Source of the DNA: Herbidospora solisilvae
Lineage (GTDB): Bacteria > Actinomycetota > Actinomycetes > Streptosporangiales > Streptosporangiaceae
Assembly (NCBI RefSeq): GCF_009901565.1
Contig: NZ_WXEW01000001.1
Coordinates: 868,001-932,000 of the forward strand
DNA: 64,000 nucleotides
Direction of reading: 5' to 3'
A program made the position numbers and the translations under genes. The notes beneath the pieces are model-generated. The model was given only the letters and a program-made list of their open reading frames with translations, did not search any database and was not told the DNA's origin. Numbering within the stretch: position 1 is the first letter of the stretch; every line of letters begins with the position of its first letter. Shown one piece after another: positions 25,201-32,710 of the stretch.

Positions 25201-26066
25201 CGGGTCAGCTCCATGAACGCCTCTTCCAGGGACGCGCGGCGGGGGGTGAGCTCGTACAGGACCACTCCCTCGGCGGCGGCGAGCTCACCGACCCGCCGCG
25301 TGCCCAGCCCCCGCACGACCAGTTCGTCTCCGGCCGGGTCGACGTCGGAGGCGCCGTGGGTGACCAGGACCCGGGCGAGCCGGCGGGCCTCCGGGGTGCG
25401 CACCAGCACCCCGTCGGGCCGGGCCAGCGCCTCGACGGTGGTGTCGGCGACCAGCCGCCCCCGCGCCACCACGATCAGCCGGTCGGCGGTCACCGCCGTC
25501 TCGCCCATCAGGTGGCTGGAGACCAGGACGGTCCGCCCTTCGGCCGCCAGCTTCCGGATCAGGGTGCGGATCCATACGATGCCCTCGGGGTCGAGCCCGT
25601 TGACCGGTTCGTCGAGGATCAGCACGCCGGGGTCGCCCAGCAGCGCGGCGGCCAGCCCGAGCCGCTGCTTCATGCCGAGCGAGAACCCGCCCGCGTGCCG
25701 GTGCGCCACCGCCGTCAGCCCGACCAGGTCGAGCACCTCGTCGACCCGCCGCCGCCCCAGCCGGTTGCTCAGCGCGAGACAGCGCAGGTGATCACGGGCG
25801 GAGCGGCGGGGGTGCACCGCCCCCGCGTCCAGCAGCGCCCCGACCGCCCGCATCGGCTCGGGCAGGTCGGCGAGCCGGGCCCCGAGGACGCGGGCGCGGC
25901 CCGCGTGGGGGGCGTCCAGCCCGAGGATCATCCGCATCGTGGTCGTCTTGCCGGCCCCGTTGGGGCCCAGGAACCCGGTCACCGCGCCGGGTTTCACGTC
26001 GAACGTCAGGTCGTCGACGGCGACGACGTCGCCGTAGCGTTTGCTCAGTCCGGTCACTTCGATCAC
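25197..26066 (-). CDS. ABC transporter ATP-binding protein (ABC-2 export type)
   Basis: 289 residues. Walker A GPNGAGKTT (about 34-42), signature FSLGMKQRLGLAAALL (about 128), Walker B VLILDEPVNGLDPEG, switch His in VLVSSHLMGE. The VNGLDPEG form and a C-terminal extra domain of about 70 residues (TPEARRLARVLVTHGA...ASLEEAFMELT) are typical of drug or lantibiotic-type ABC-2 exporters. GTG at 26064-26066 is the only start that fits the family N-terminus; no strong ribosome site is seen. It begins 24 bases after the radical SAM gene stop. Confidence 0.9.
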   Translation of the reverse strand: MIEVTGLSKRYGDVVAVDDLTFDVKPGAVTGFLGPNGAGKTTTMRMILGLDAPHAGRARVLGARLADLPEPMRAVGALLDAGAVHPRRSARDHLRCLALSNRLGRRRVDEVLDLVGLTAVAHRHAGGFSLGMKQRLGLAAALLGDPGVLILDEPVNGLDPEGIVWIRTLIRKLAAEGRTVLVSSHLMGETAVTADRLIVVARGRLVADTTVEALARPDGVLVRTPEARRLARVLVTHGASDVDPAGDELVVRGLGTRRVGELAAAEGVVLYELTPRRASLEEAFMELTR

Positions 26067-26090
26067 GCGGCCGAGCGTGCGCTCCCGGGC

Positions 26091-26951
26091 TCAGGGCTTC
26101 CTGGACGGTTCTGTGAGAGTCCTGTGAGGGATACGTTCGAGGACGCCCCCGGCGAAGACGTCGTACAGGCCGGTCGGTTCGAGGTGGACGTAGCCGATGT
26201 GGCAGTCGCACTCCAGCTTCGGGCAGGCCCGCCGGCCCAGCCGGGCGCGGAACGTGCCGTCATAGAGATTTCCCAGGACTGTCGGGATGAAGTGGCAGCG
26301 CCGGACGGTCCCGTCTCCGTCCACGGAGATCACCGTGTCGCCGGTCCGGCACGCCTGGCCCGCGCTGAGGTGCGGGAAGCGGCTGTAGTGGAACAGCGGG
26401 TCGATCTCCTGCCAGCGGGCCGCCTCCTCGTCGGTGTAGGTCCGGCCCTCCTCGGCGTTGATCCACAGGTACGTCTCAGCCGGGAGGTCGCGGCGCAGGC
26501 GGCGGGCGTCCTCCAGATGGGCGGGGTCGCCGACCACGCCGACGCTGTGGCGGACCGGCAGGCCCGTGACCTTGGCCAGGAAGCGGTCATAGGTCACCTG
26601 GGTGGGGTGGTAGGTGACCCACAGGGCGAGCTTGTCCGGGTTCGCCCGGTCGAGCCAGGCGGTGCGGGAGCTGAGGTTGGTCTGGATGGCGACGCGGCGG
26701 ACGTTGGCCCGGTGGCTGAGCTCGACCATCGCCTCCCGATACCACGACCGGACCAGCCCCTCCCCCCACGGCGTGAACAGGACGCTCACCTCGTGGTCCT
26801 GCGCGGCGGTCCACTCGGTGAAGCGGCGCAGCGCGGCCCGGTCGGCGCGGAGCTGCTCGGGGGTGTCGCGGCGTTTGGCGAACGGGCAGTAGGCGCAGTC
26901 GTAGTCGCAACTCGCCAGCGGGCCCCGGTAGAGGATCGTCAGATGGGTCAT
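26091..26951 (-). CDS. Radical SAM protein, STM4011 family
   Basis: 286 residues. The radical SAM cluster motif is CDYDCAYC (about 15-22), slightly unusual in lying within the first 25 residues. The core barrel follows. The C-terminal third has extra Cys: CRTGDTVISVDGDGTVRRC and then RRACPKLECDCHIGYVHL, a SPASM-like pattern that could hold one more Fe-S cluster, as in peptide-modifying radical SAM enzymes. I recognise the set as the STM4011-STM4015 group of Salmonella; no reaction has been assigned to it as far as I know. ATG overlaps the STM4012 stop (ATGA). Confidence 0.8.
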   Translation of the reverse strand: MTHLTILYRGPLASCDYDCAYCPFAKRRDTPEQLRADRAALRRFTEWTAAQDHEVSVLFTPWGEGLVRSWYREAMVELSHRANVRRVAIQTNLSSRTAWLDRANPDKLALWVTYHPTQVTYDRFLAKVTGLPVRHSVGVVGDPAHLEDARRLRRDLPAETYLWINAEEGRTYTDEEAARWQEIDPLFHYSRFPHLSAGQACRTGDTVISVDGDGTVRRCHFIPTVLGNLYDGTFRARLGRRACPKLECDCHIGYVHLEPTGLYDVFAGGVLERIPHRTLTEPSRKP

Positions 26952-28198
26952 CGGGCGTCGTTGCCCGCCATGAGGGCGCGGACGTCGGCGGAGAAGAGGG
27001 CGGGCCCGACGGCGTCGGAGTGGGCCAGGCCCTCGCCGGTCAGCCGCAGCACGTCGCCGTCGTGCACCAGCCACTTCTCGGGCACCGCCGTGACGTCGGG
27101 GTCGCCGCCGAACCGGTCGCGGTAGAGCCGCAGGTCCAGGCCGTCCTTCTGGAGCAGGCTCTGGATCGTGTGCCGCCGCCGCCGTTCGTCGTCGGTCAGG
27201 GTGAAGCCGATCAGGGCCTCGGTGAAGTCGTCGCGGCGCACGTAGTCGTCGATGATCGACCGGACGTGGCGGGCGCCGACCGCGTACTCGTGGGAGTAGT
27301 GCAGGGTGCTCGTGTACGACCGCGCCCCGCACCCCACACTCGCCATGCCGTCGGTCTGGCAGCAGTAGTCGGTCGAGGTCCGCGTGCCGGGCAGCCGGAA
27401 CATGCGCATCGACACCTGCTCGTAGCCGCGGGCGAGCAGCAGGTCGCGGCCCTCGCGGTAGAGCTCCATGCGCTGGTCGTCCCAGTCGCGGCCGATCTTC
27501 CCGAGGCCGGTGAGGGGGCGTACGTACAGCGGGTAGAGGTAGAGCTCCTCGGGGGCCCAGCGCAGCGCGGTCTCCAGGGAGTGCCGCCACGTCGCGGCGG
27601 TCTGGCCGTCGATGCCGTAGATGAGGTCGACGTTGAGGATCGGGAAGCCCGTCGCCCGGATCGTGTCGAGGGCGCGGTCGACCTCGGCGCGCTTCTGCGG
27701 GCGCACCGCCGCGCGCGCCTCCTCGTCGACGAAGCTCTGCACCCCGATGGAGATCCGCGTCGTGCCGCGCTCCTTCAGCACCGCCAGCCGGTCGGCGGTC
27801 GCGGTCGCCGGGGAGGTCTCGACCGACAGCGGGATCTCGCCGTAGGGGGTGATCTTGCCGGTGACGTCGAACAACCGGGTCAGCTCGGCGGGGCTCAGGT
27901 AGGTCGGGGTGCCGCCGCCGATCGCCGCCGTGGTGAAGGCCGGGTCGACCGCGTCGGCCAGCGCCAGCGTCTCGCGCTCCAGCGCGTCGAGGTAGGCGGC
28001 CACCAGGTCTTCGGGGGCGCCCGTCCGGGTGAACAGGTTGCAGAAGCCGCAGCGCATCTCGCAGAACGGGATGTGGGCGTAGAACGACCCGGCCCGCTCG
28101 CCCCGCCACACGTCGGCCAGCGCCGGGCGCGGGTCGAGCGGGCGGTAGGCGGTCTTGTGGGGGTACGCGTAGACGTAACTCTCATACGGACTGATCAT
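26948..28198 (-). CDS. HemN-like radical SAM protein, STM4012 family
   Basis: 416 residues resembling coproporphyrinogen III dehydrogenase (HemN/HemW). The cluster motif is HIPFCEMRCGFCNLF (about 43-57), followed by IGGGTPTYLSPAEL and ISIGVQSFVDEEARAAVRP, and the C-terminal HemN domain (LYRDRFGGDPD...GDVLRLTGEGL). It lacks the operon and sequence details expected of heme synthesis genes, and HemN-like folds also occur in methyl- and cyclopropane-forming enzymes. STM4012 is the family name I recall. ATG at 28196-28198 lies inside the end of the sulfatase gene (17-base overlap). Confidence 0.8.
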   Translation of the reverse strand: MISPYESYVYAYPHKTAYRPLDPRPALADVWRGERAGSFYAHIPFCEMRCGFCNLFTRTGAPEDLVAAYLDALERETLALADAVDPAFTTAAIGGGTPTYLSPAELTRLFDVTGKITPYGEIPLSVETSPATATADRLAVLKERGTTRISIGVQSFVDEEARAAVRPQKRAEVDRALDTIRATGFPILNVDLIYGIDGQTAATWRHSLETALRWAPEELYLYPLYVRPLTGLGKIGRDWDDQRMELYREGRDLLLARGYEQVSMRMFRLPGTRTSTDYCCQTDGMASVGCGARSYTSTLHYSHEYAVGARHVRSIIDDYVRRDDFTEALIGFTLTDDERRRRHTIQSLLQKDGLDLRLYRDRFGGDPDVTAVPEKWLVHDGDVLRLTGEGLAHSDAVGPALFSADVRALMAGNDAR

Positions 28199-28979
28199 CG
28201 GAGCTCCGGTCGAGGACGAATTCGGCGTAGGGGACGGTCCAGACGACCTCGTGCGCGAGCCGGTGGCCCACGTGGCCGTCTTCGCCGTAGGCGGTGCCGT
28301 GGTCGGAGCAGACGATCACGAAACAGGGCCGGCGGCGGGTCATCAGGGCGAACAGCCGGGCGACGTGCCGGTCGACGTACTCCAGCGCCGCCGCGTGCGA
28401 CTCGATCGAGTCGTCGGCCGCGCCGGGCAGGTAGAACCGGTTGGGCTGGTGCAGCGCCGAGACGTTCAGGAACAGGAAGACCGGTTCCGGCACGCCGTCG
28501 AGCACCTCCTCGGCCCGGTCGAGTTGCCGTTCGAAGGAGTCGGGGGCGGTCACCCCGAATTCGGGCGCCCAGTGGCTCTCCTGGAACAGGTCCGGCAGCA
28601 CGGAGCCCAGGGGGCTCAGCCGGTTGAAGAACCCCACCCCGCCGACGCAGACGGTCCGGTAACCGGCCTTGGCCAGCCCGGCGGGCAGGTCGGGCGCGTC
28701 GAAGACCCACGTCTGCGGCGAGGTGGTGGCGCTGCCGGGGAAGGTCGCCGCGAACGGCCGGGTGTGCGGCCCCGGGGTGACGGGGGTCGGCAGGAACCCG
28801 GCGAACATCGCGGCGTGCGAGGCGAACGTGAAGCTGCCGGGGCTGTGCCGTCTCTCCCAGGTCAGGAAGCGGGCGAAGCCCGGCGTGCGCCCCTCGGCCA
28901 TGAGGCGTGCGGCGACGTCGTACCGGAGCGTGTCGAGGGTGAGGAGCAGGATGTCGTGGCTGCCCACGATCGTGTTCAT
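28182..28979 (-). CDS. Sulfatase/alkaline-phosphatase-fold protein, STM4013 family
   Basis: 265 residues, short for a sulfatase (usually 450 or more). The metal-binding start ILLLTLDTLRYDVAA (about 10-24) has the Asp and a Thr in the nucleophile position, as in phosphatase-type members, rather than the C/SxPxR of true sulfatases. The second metal site is CSDHGTAYGEDGHVGHR (about 230-246). It could be a phosphatase, phosphodiesterase or phosphotransferase. A hydrophobic signal is absent, so it is probably cytosolic. ATG overlaps the ATP-grasp stop (ATGA). Conserved in position in the STM4011-4015 set. Confidence 0.78.
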   Translation of the reverse strand: MNTIVGSHDILLLTLDTLRYDVAARLMAEGRTPGFARFLTWERRHSPGSFTFASHAAMFAGFLPTPVTPGPHTRPFAATFPGSATTSPQTWVFDAPDLPAGLAKAGYRTVCVGGVGFFNRLSPLGSVLPDLFQESHWAPEFGVTAPDSFERQLDRAEEVLDGVPEPVFLFLNVSALHQPNRFYLPGAADDSIESHAAALEYVDRHVARLFALMTRRRPCFVIVCSDHGTAYGEDGHVGHRLAHEVVWTVPYAEFVLDRSSDDQSV

Positions 28980-30010
28980 GTCGCGCACGATCGCCACCCC
29001 GCCGCGATCGCCCGCGCCTGGCACTCGTAGGTCGTCAGGCCGCTCCCGTCGAGCGCGCCCAGGCCGGGCAGCAGGTCGCCGAAGGCGTTCACCTCGGCGA
29101 CCGCCATCGACCGCCAGTCGGCGCCGATCATCAGGTCGACGCCGGTCGTCAGGCTGCCGGGGAAGCAGGCGGCGGTGCGGGCGCAGACGTCCATCGCCTC
29201 GTCCCACCGGTCGCCGCCCAGCCGGGCCCGGATCTCCCCCAGGTCGCCGCGCCGCCCGCCGAGGTGCAGGTTGGTCATCGGCACCCGGCTCACCCGCGCC
29301 ACCGCGTGGGTCGGCCGCCCGGCGACCGTCACCACCCGCAGGTCGAACCGGCCCTCCGCGACCGACGCCTTCGGGAACCAGCGTTCGACGTGGAGCCCGT
29401 CGGGGGCCAGGGTGTCGACGATGCGGGCGACGGTCGATTCGTCGGTGTACGTCCGGACCGCCAGCGAGTTCCGCAGGTCCTCGGTGGCCGAGGTGACCGC
29501 GCGCAGGCGGGCGCCGGAGGTCTCGAAGGCGATCACCCCCGACGCCGAACTGCCGTGGGCGGGCTTGACGAACACCCTCGGCCACGCCCGCGCGCGCATC
29601 TGTTCCCGCAGCTCACCGTAGGAGTTCACGGTGACCCCGCCGGGCACCGGGAGACCGGCCGAGTCGAGCAGGGCGTGGCAGCGGCGTTTGTCGAACATGG
29701 TGGCGATCTCGTCCACGTCCGCCAGCAACTCGCCGCCCGCCCCGGCCACCCGCCTCACCCCTTCCATGAACCGGGTGTACCAGGTAGCCCCTCCCCCGAC
29801 GCGGGTCGGGTCGCCCGCTCCCCGCAGCAGGGCGTCGGCCTCGGCCGACTCGCCGGGCGAGTCGACCCGGACGAGACCGGAGAACCGGAGCGGGGCGCCG
29901 GTCAGCACCTCCGTCCAGGGGACCACGGTGATCTCGCCCAGGCCGTGGGCGAGGGCCGCCGCGCCGAACAGGTCGGTGCGGCGGTCGCCGGGCGTGCCGA
30001 TGACGATCAT
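28976..30010 (-). CDS. ATP-grasp-like protein, STM4014 family
   Basis: 344 residues. The middle and end show an ATP-grasp ligase pattern: MFDKRRCHALLDSAGLPVPG (about 109-128), the ATP-binding Lys in PRVFVKPAHGSSASGV (about 143-158), the RFDLRVVTV strand and the metal-binding VAEVNAFGDLLPG near the C-terminus. ATP-grasp enzymes join an acyl-phosphate to an amine or thiol, for example in peptide tailoring. N-terminal 100 residues are a Rossmann-like preATP-grasp part (MIVIGTPGDRRTDLFGAA). ATG at 30008-30010 overlaps the last LRR gene's stop. Family name STM4014 is recalled; no substrate is known. Confidence 0.78.
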   Translation of the reverse strand: MIVIGTPGDRRTDLFGAAALAHGLGEITVVPWTEVLTGAPLRFSGLVRVDSPGESAEADALLRGAGDPTRVGGGATWYTRFMEGVRRVAGAGGELLADVDEIATMFDKRRCHALLDSAGLPVPGGVTVNSYGELREQMRARAWPRVFVKPAHGSSASGVIAFETSGARLRAVTSATEDLRNSLAVRTYTDESTVARIVDTLAPDGLHVERWFPKASVAEGRFDLRVVTVAGRPTHAVARVSRVPMTNLHLGGRRGDLGEIRARLGGDRWDEAMDVCARTAACFPGSLTTGVDLMIGADWRSMAVAEVNAFGDLLPGLGALDGSGLTTYECQARAIAAGWRSCAT

Positions 30011-30924
30011 TCGTTCACCGAGGTGAAGAGCCAGCCGTCGAACTCGTCCGGATCTCCCTGGGCTTCCAGATCGAGGTCGACGGAACCGAGGGCGGCGCGC
30101 AGGCGGGCCATCATGGCGTCGCTCAGGTAGTGGTGGTGCAGGTCGAGCCGCCGCAGGTGGGTGAGCGGCTGGCCGCTGAGCAGCGCTTCGGCGCCGTCGT
30201 CGGTGAGCGTGCCCATCGACAGGGCGAGGCCGTCGAGCCGGGCCACGATCGGGGCGGTCGCGACGGCGGCGGCGACGTCGTCCTGGCGGTCGCTGTCCTG
30301 CAGGCCCAGGTGCTTCAGGGCGGGCAGGTGGTCGCCGCTCAGGATGGGGGCCAGGTCGTCGACGGTGTAGTCGCCGCCGTACTCCTCGACGCCGAGCCAG
30401 AGCTCCAGGTGTTCCAGCGCGGGGAACCGGCACGCCGCGACGCCGCGCACGAAGTCGCCGTCGAGCCCGCCGCTCTCGGCCCGGAGCATGCGCAGCCGCT
30501 CATGGCGGACCGGGGAGAGGCGCAGGCCCATGCCGCCCCGGGTCTCCAGGCGCTCCAGGTCGGGGAAGGCGGTCAGCAGCGGGGTGACGTCGGTCTGGTT
30601 GATCCAGGAGATCTCCAGCGCCTCCTGCGGGATCGCCCCGAAGAAGAGCGCGCGCAGGGCCGGAAGCCGGTGGGCCTCGGCGACGAGCCGCTCGACGACC
30701 GCGTCGGCGTCGGCGTCCCAGCCGCCGACGACGAGGGCGCGCACCTGGGCGGGGTCGACGGCGTCGAAGAAGTCGTCCAGATCGTCGCAGCCCAGCTCCC
30801 AGGCCACCTCGCCGGGCGGGTGGACGGCCTGGCGGAAGAAGTCCACCGTCGGCAGGCCGGCGTACCGGCGGTAGTAGACGTCGGTGTCGTCGGTGTGCCG
30901 TGGCAGGTCGAGGGAGATCGTCAC
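30007..30924 (-). CDS. Leucine-rich-repeat protein, STM4015 family, copy 4 of 4
   Basis: 305 residues. The N-terminal 60 residues contain YYRRYAGLPTVDFF and VAWELGCDDL. The remainder is a series of LRR units: FPDLERLETRG, RHERLRMLRAESGGL, FPALEHLELWLG, LPALKHLGLQDSD, LDGLALSMGTLTDDG and LRRLDLHHHYLSDAMMA. LRR solenoids bind other proteins. The GTG start overlaps the previous copy's stop (GTGA), and its own stop overlaps the ATP-grasp ATG. It is the copy next to the enzyme genes and so corresponds in position to the single STM4015 of other genomes. Confidence 0.8.
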   Translation of the reverse strand: MTISLDLPRHTDDTDVYYRRYAGLPTVDFFRQAVHPPGEVAWELGCDDLDDFFDAVDPAQVRALVVGGWDADADAVVERLVAEAHRLPALRALFFGAIPQEALEISWINQTDVTPLLTAFPDLERLETRGGMGLRLSPVRHERLRMLRAESGGLDGDFVRGVAACRFPALEHLELWLGVEEYGGDYTVDDLAPILSGDHLPALKHLGLQDSDRQDDVAAAVATAPIVARLDGLALSMGTLTDDGAEALLSGQPLTHLRRLDLHHHYLSDAMMARLRAALGSVDLDLEAQGDPDEFDGWLFTSVNE

Positions 30925-31877
30925 TCGTCCACCGCCACGTAGAACCAGCCGTCGTCGTCGTGCTGGCGCTCGTCGAGGTCGACTCCCACCGTGAACAGCG
31001 CCTTCTCGACGCGCGCCATCATGGGTTCGCTGAGGAAGTGGTGGTGCAGGTCGAGCTGGTCGAGGTGGGTCAGCGGCTGGCCGCTGAGCAACGCTTCGGC
31101 GCCCTCGTCGGTCAGCACGCCCATCGACAGGGCGAGGTTCTCGAGACGGGCCACGACGGGCGCGGACGCCACGGCGGCGGCGATCTCGTCCTGGCGGTCG
31201 CTGTCCTGCAGGCCCAGGTGCTTCAGCGCGGGCAGCCGGTCGCCGTTCAGGATCGGCGCGAGATCCTCGACGGTGTAGTCGCCGCCGTAGTTCTCGACGC
31301 CGAGCCAGAGCTCCAGGTGCTCCAGCGCCGGCAGGTCGCACCCGGCGACCCCCCGGACGAACGCGCCGCTCAGGCCGCCGCTCTCGATCCGGAGCATACG
31401 CAGCTTCTCGTGCCGGACCGGGCTGAGGGCGAGGCCGTCGCCGCCCCGGATCTCCAGGCGCTCCAGGTTGGGGAACGCGGTCAGCAGCGCGGTGATGTCG
31501 CTCTGCTTGATCCAGGAGATCTCGCACCAGTCGGACCCGACCGAGCCCACGAACAGCGCCCGGAGGGCGGGCAGCCGGTGCGCGTTGGCGGTCAGCTTGG
31601 CCACGATGGGCGCCGAGCTCGTCGAGAACATGTCGTCCCAGTGGCCGATGACGAGGGCGGGCACCGTCTCGGTGTCGACGTGTTCGAAGAAGGCGTCCAT
31701 CTCCTCGAGGATGTCCTCGTCGAGGACACCCAGGTACCAGGCGCCGCTGCCGCCCGGCTTCGGCTTCTTGCCGCCTTCCCTGTCCCAGCCGATCACCGGC
31801 AGGTTCGCGTAGCGCTCCCGGTAGTCGTCGTGCTCCTCGGGGCGCAGCGGCACGTGGAGGGAGATCTGCGAGGTCAC
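30921..31877 (-). CDS. Leucine-rich-repeat protein, STM4015 family, copy 3 of 4
   Basis: 318 residues, the same plan as copy 4: an N-terminal segment (YRERYANLPVIGWDREGGKK, a Lys/Gly insert not seen in the others), then six LRR-like units ending DQLDLHHHFLSEPMMARVEKAL. Very similar to copy 4 in the last 120 residues (EALLSGQPLTHL is identical). No membrane segment or signal; likely cytosolic. GTG at 31875-31877 overlaps the previous stop. The shared GTGA joins imply one transcript and near-equal expression of all copies. Confidence 0.8.
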   Translation of the reverse strand: MTSQISLHVPLRPEEHDDYRERYANLPVIGWDREGGKKPKPGGSGAWYLGVLDEDILEEMDAFFEHVDTETVPALVIGHWDDMFSTSSAPIVAKLTANAHRLPALRALFVGSVGSDWCEISWIKQSDITALLTAFPNLERLEIRGGDGLALSPVRHEKLRMLRIESGGLSGAFVRGVAGCDLPALEHLELWLGVENYGGDYTVEDLAPILNGDRLPALKHLGLQDSDRQDEIAAAVASAPVVARLENLALSMGVLTDEGAEALLSGQPLTHLDQLDLHHHFLSEPMMARVEKALFTVGVDLDERQHDDDGWFYVAVDE

Positions 31878-32710
31878 TCGGACACCGCCACGTAGAGCCG
31901 GTCGTCCTCGGGCGAGAAGCGGTCGTGCAGCTTGACGTCGACCCCGGGCAGCGCCTTCGCGACACGGTCGGTCATCGTGTCGCTGAGGAAGTTGTGGTGC
32001 AGGTCGAGGACCTTCAGGTGACTGAGCGGCTGGCCGCCCAGCAGCGCCTCGGCCCCGGCGTCGGTCAGCGTGCCCATCGACAGGTCGAGCTCGTCGAGCT
32101 GGGCCACGACGGGCGCGGACGCCACGGCGGCGGCGATCTCGTCCTGGATCTCGCTGTCCTGCAGACCCAGGCGCTTCAGGACGGGCAGCCGGTCACCGGC
32201 CAGGATCGGGGCCAGGTCGGCGGCCGTCGTGTTCCCGCCGTAGCGTTCGACGCCGAGCCAGAGCTCCAGGTGCTCCAGCGCCGGGAAGTCACCGGCCGCG
32301 ACCGACCGGACGAACGAGCTCTGCAGGCCGCCGCACTCCACCCGGAGCACCTTCAGGTTCTCGTGCCGGAGCGGGGTCAGGGCCAGCCCGTCGCTTCCCC
32401 GGAGGTCCAGGCGCTCCAGGTCCGGGAACGCGGTCAGCAGCGGCGTGATGTCGCTGAGCTGGATCCAGGAGATCTCGCACCAGTCCGGATCGACGTCGCC
32501 GATGGACAGCCTGCGCAGGCCCGGGAGCAGGTGGGCGTTGGCGACCAGCTTCTCGACGATGGCCTCCGAGCTCTCCTCGTACATCTCGGGCCACTCGCCG
32601 ATCCTGATGGACGACACCTCCTCGGTGCCGTCGCCGGCGAAGAAGGAGTCCAGGTCGTTGAGGATGTCGACGCCCTCATCGATCCCCCTGCCCAGGTCCA
32701 CGTGGCTCAC
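31874..32710 (-). CDS. Leucine-rich-repeat protein, STM4015 family, copy 2 of 4 (short N-terminus)
   Basis: 278 residues. It lacks about 40 N-terminal residues present in the other copies, including the (Y/R)YAGL and VAW boxes; it begins MSHVDLGRGIDEGVDIL and joins the common sequence at DSFFAGDGTEEVSSIRIGEW. The LRR part is complete and ends VLDLHHNFLSDTMTDRVAKAL. The missing piece is not present upstream in another frame, because the preceding gene ends in the start codon. So this is an in-frame shortening rather than a broken gene. It may still bind a partner through the solenoid. Confidence 0.78.
   Translation of the reverse strand: MSHVDLGRGIDEGVDILNDLDSFFAGDGTEEVSSIRIGEWPEMYEESSEAIVEKLVANAHLLPGLRRLSIGDVDPDWCEISWIQLSDITPLLTAFPDLERLDLRGSDGLALTPLRHENLKVLRVECGGLQSSFVRSVAAGDFPALEHLELWLGVERYGGNTTAADLAPILAGDRLPVLKRLGLQDSEIQDEIAAAVASAPVVAQLDELDLSMGTLTDAGAEALLGGQPLSHLKVLDLHHNFLSDTMTDRVAKALPGVDVKLHDRFSPEDDRLYVAVSE

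Noticed and set aside
26948-28198. HemN/HemW heme-synthesis assignment for the larger radical SAM protein
   Set aside because: Placement in the STM4011-4015 set and no heme genes nearby make a heme role unlikely; the similarity is at fold level.
28182-28979. True sulfatase assignment
   Set aside because: The nucleophile region has Thr without the C/SxPxR motif required for formylglycine formation, and the protein is only 265 residues.
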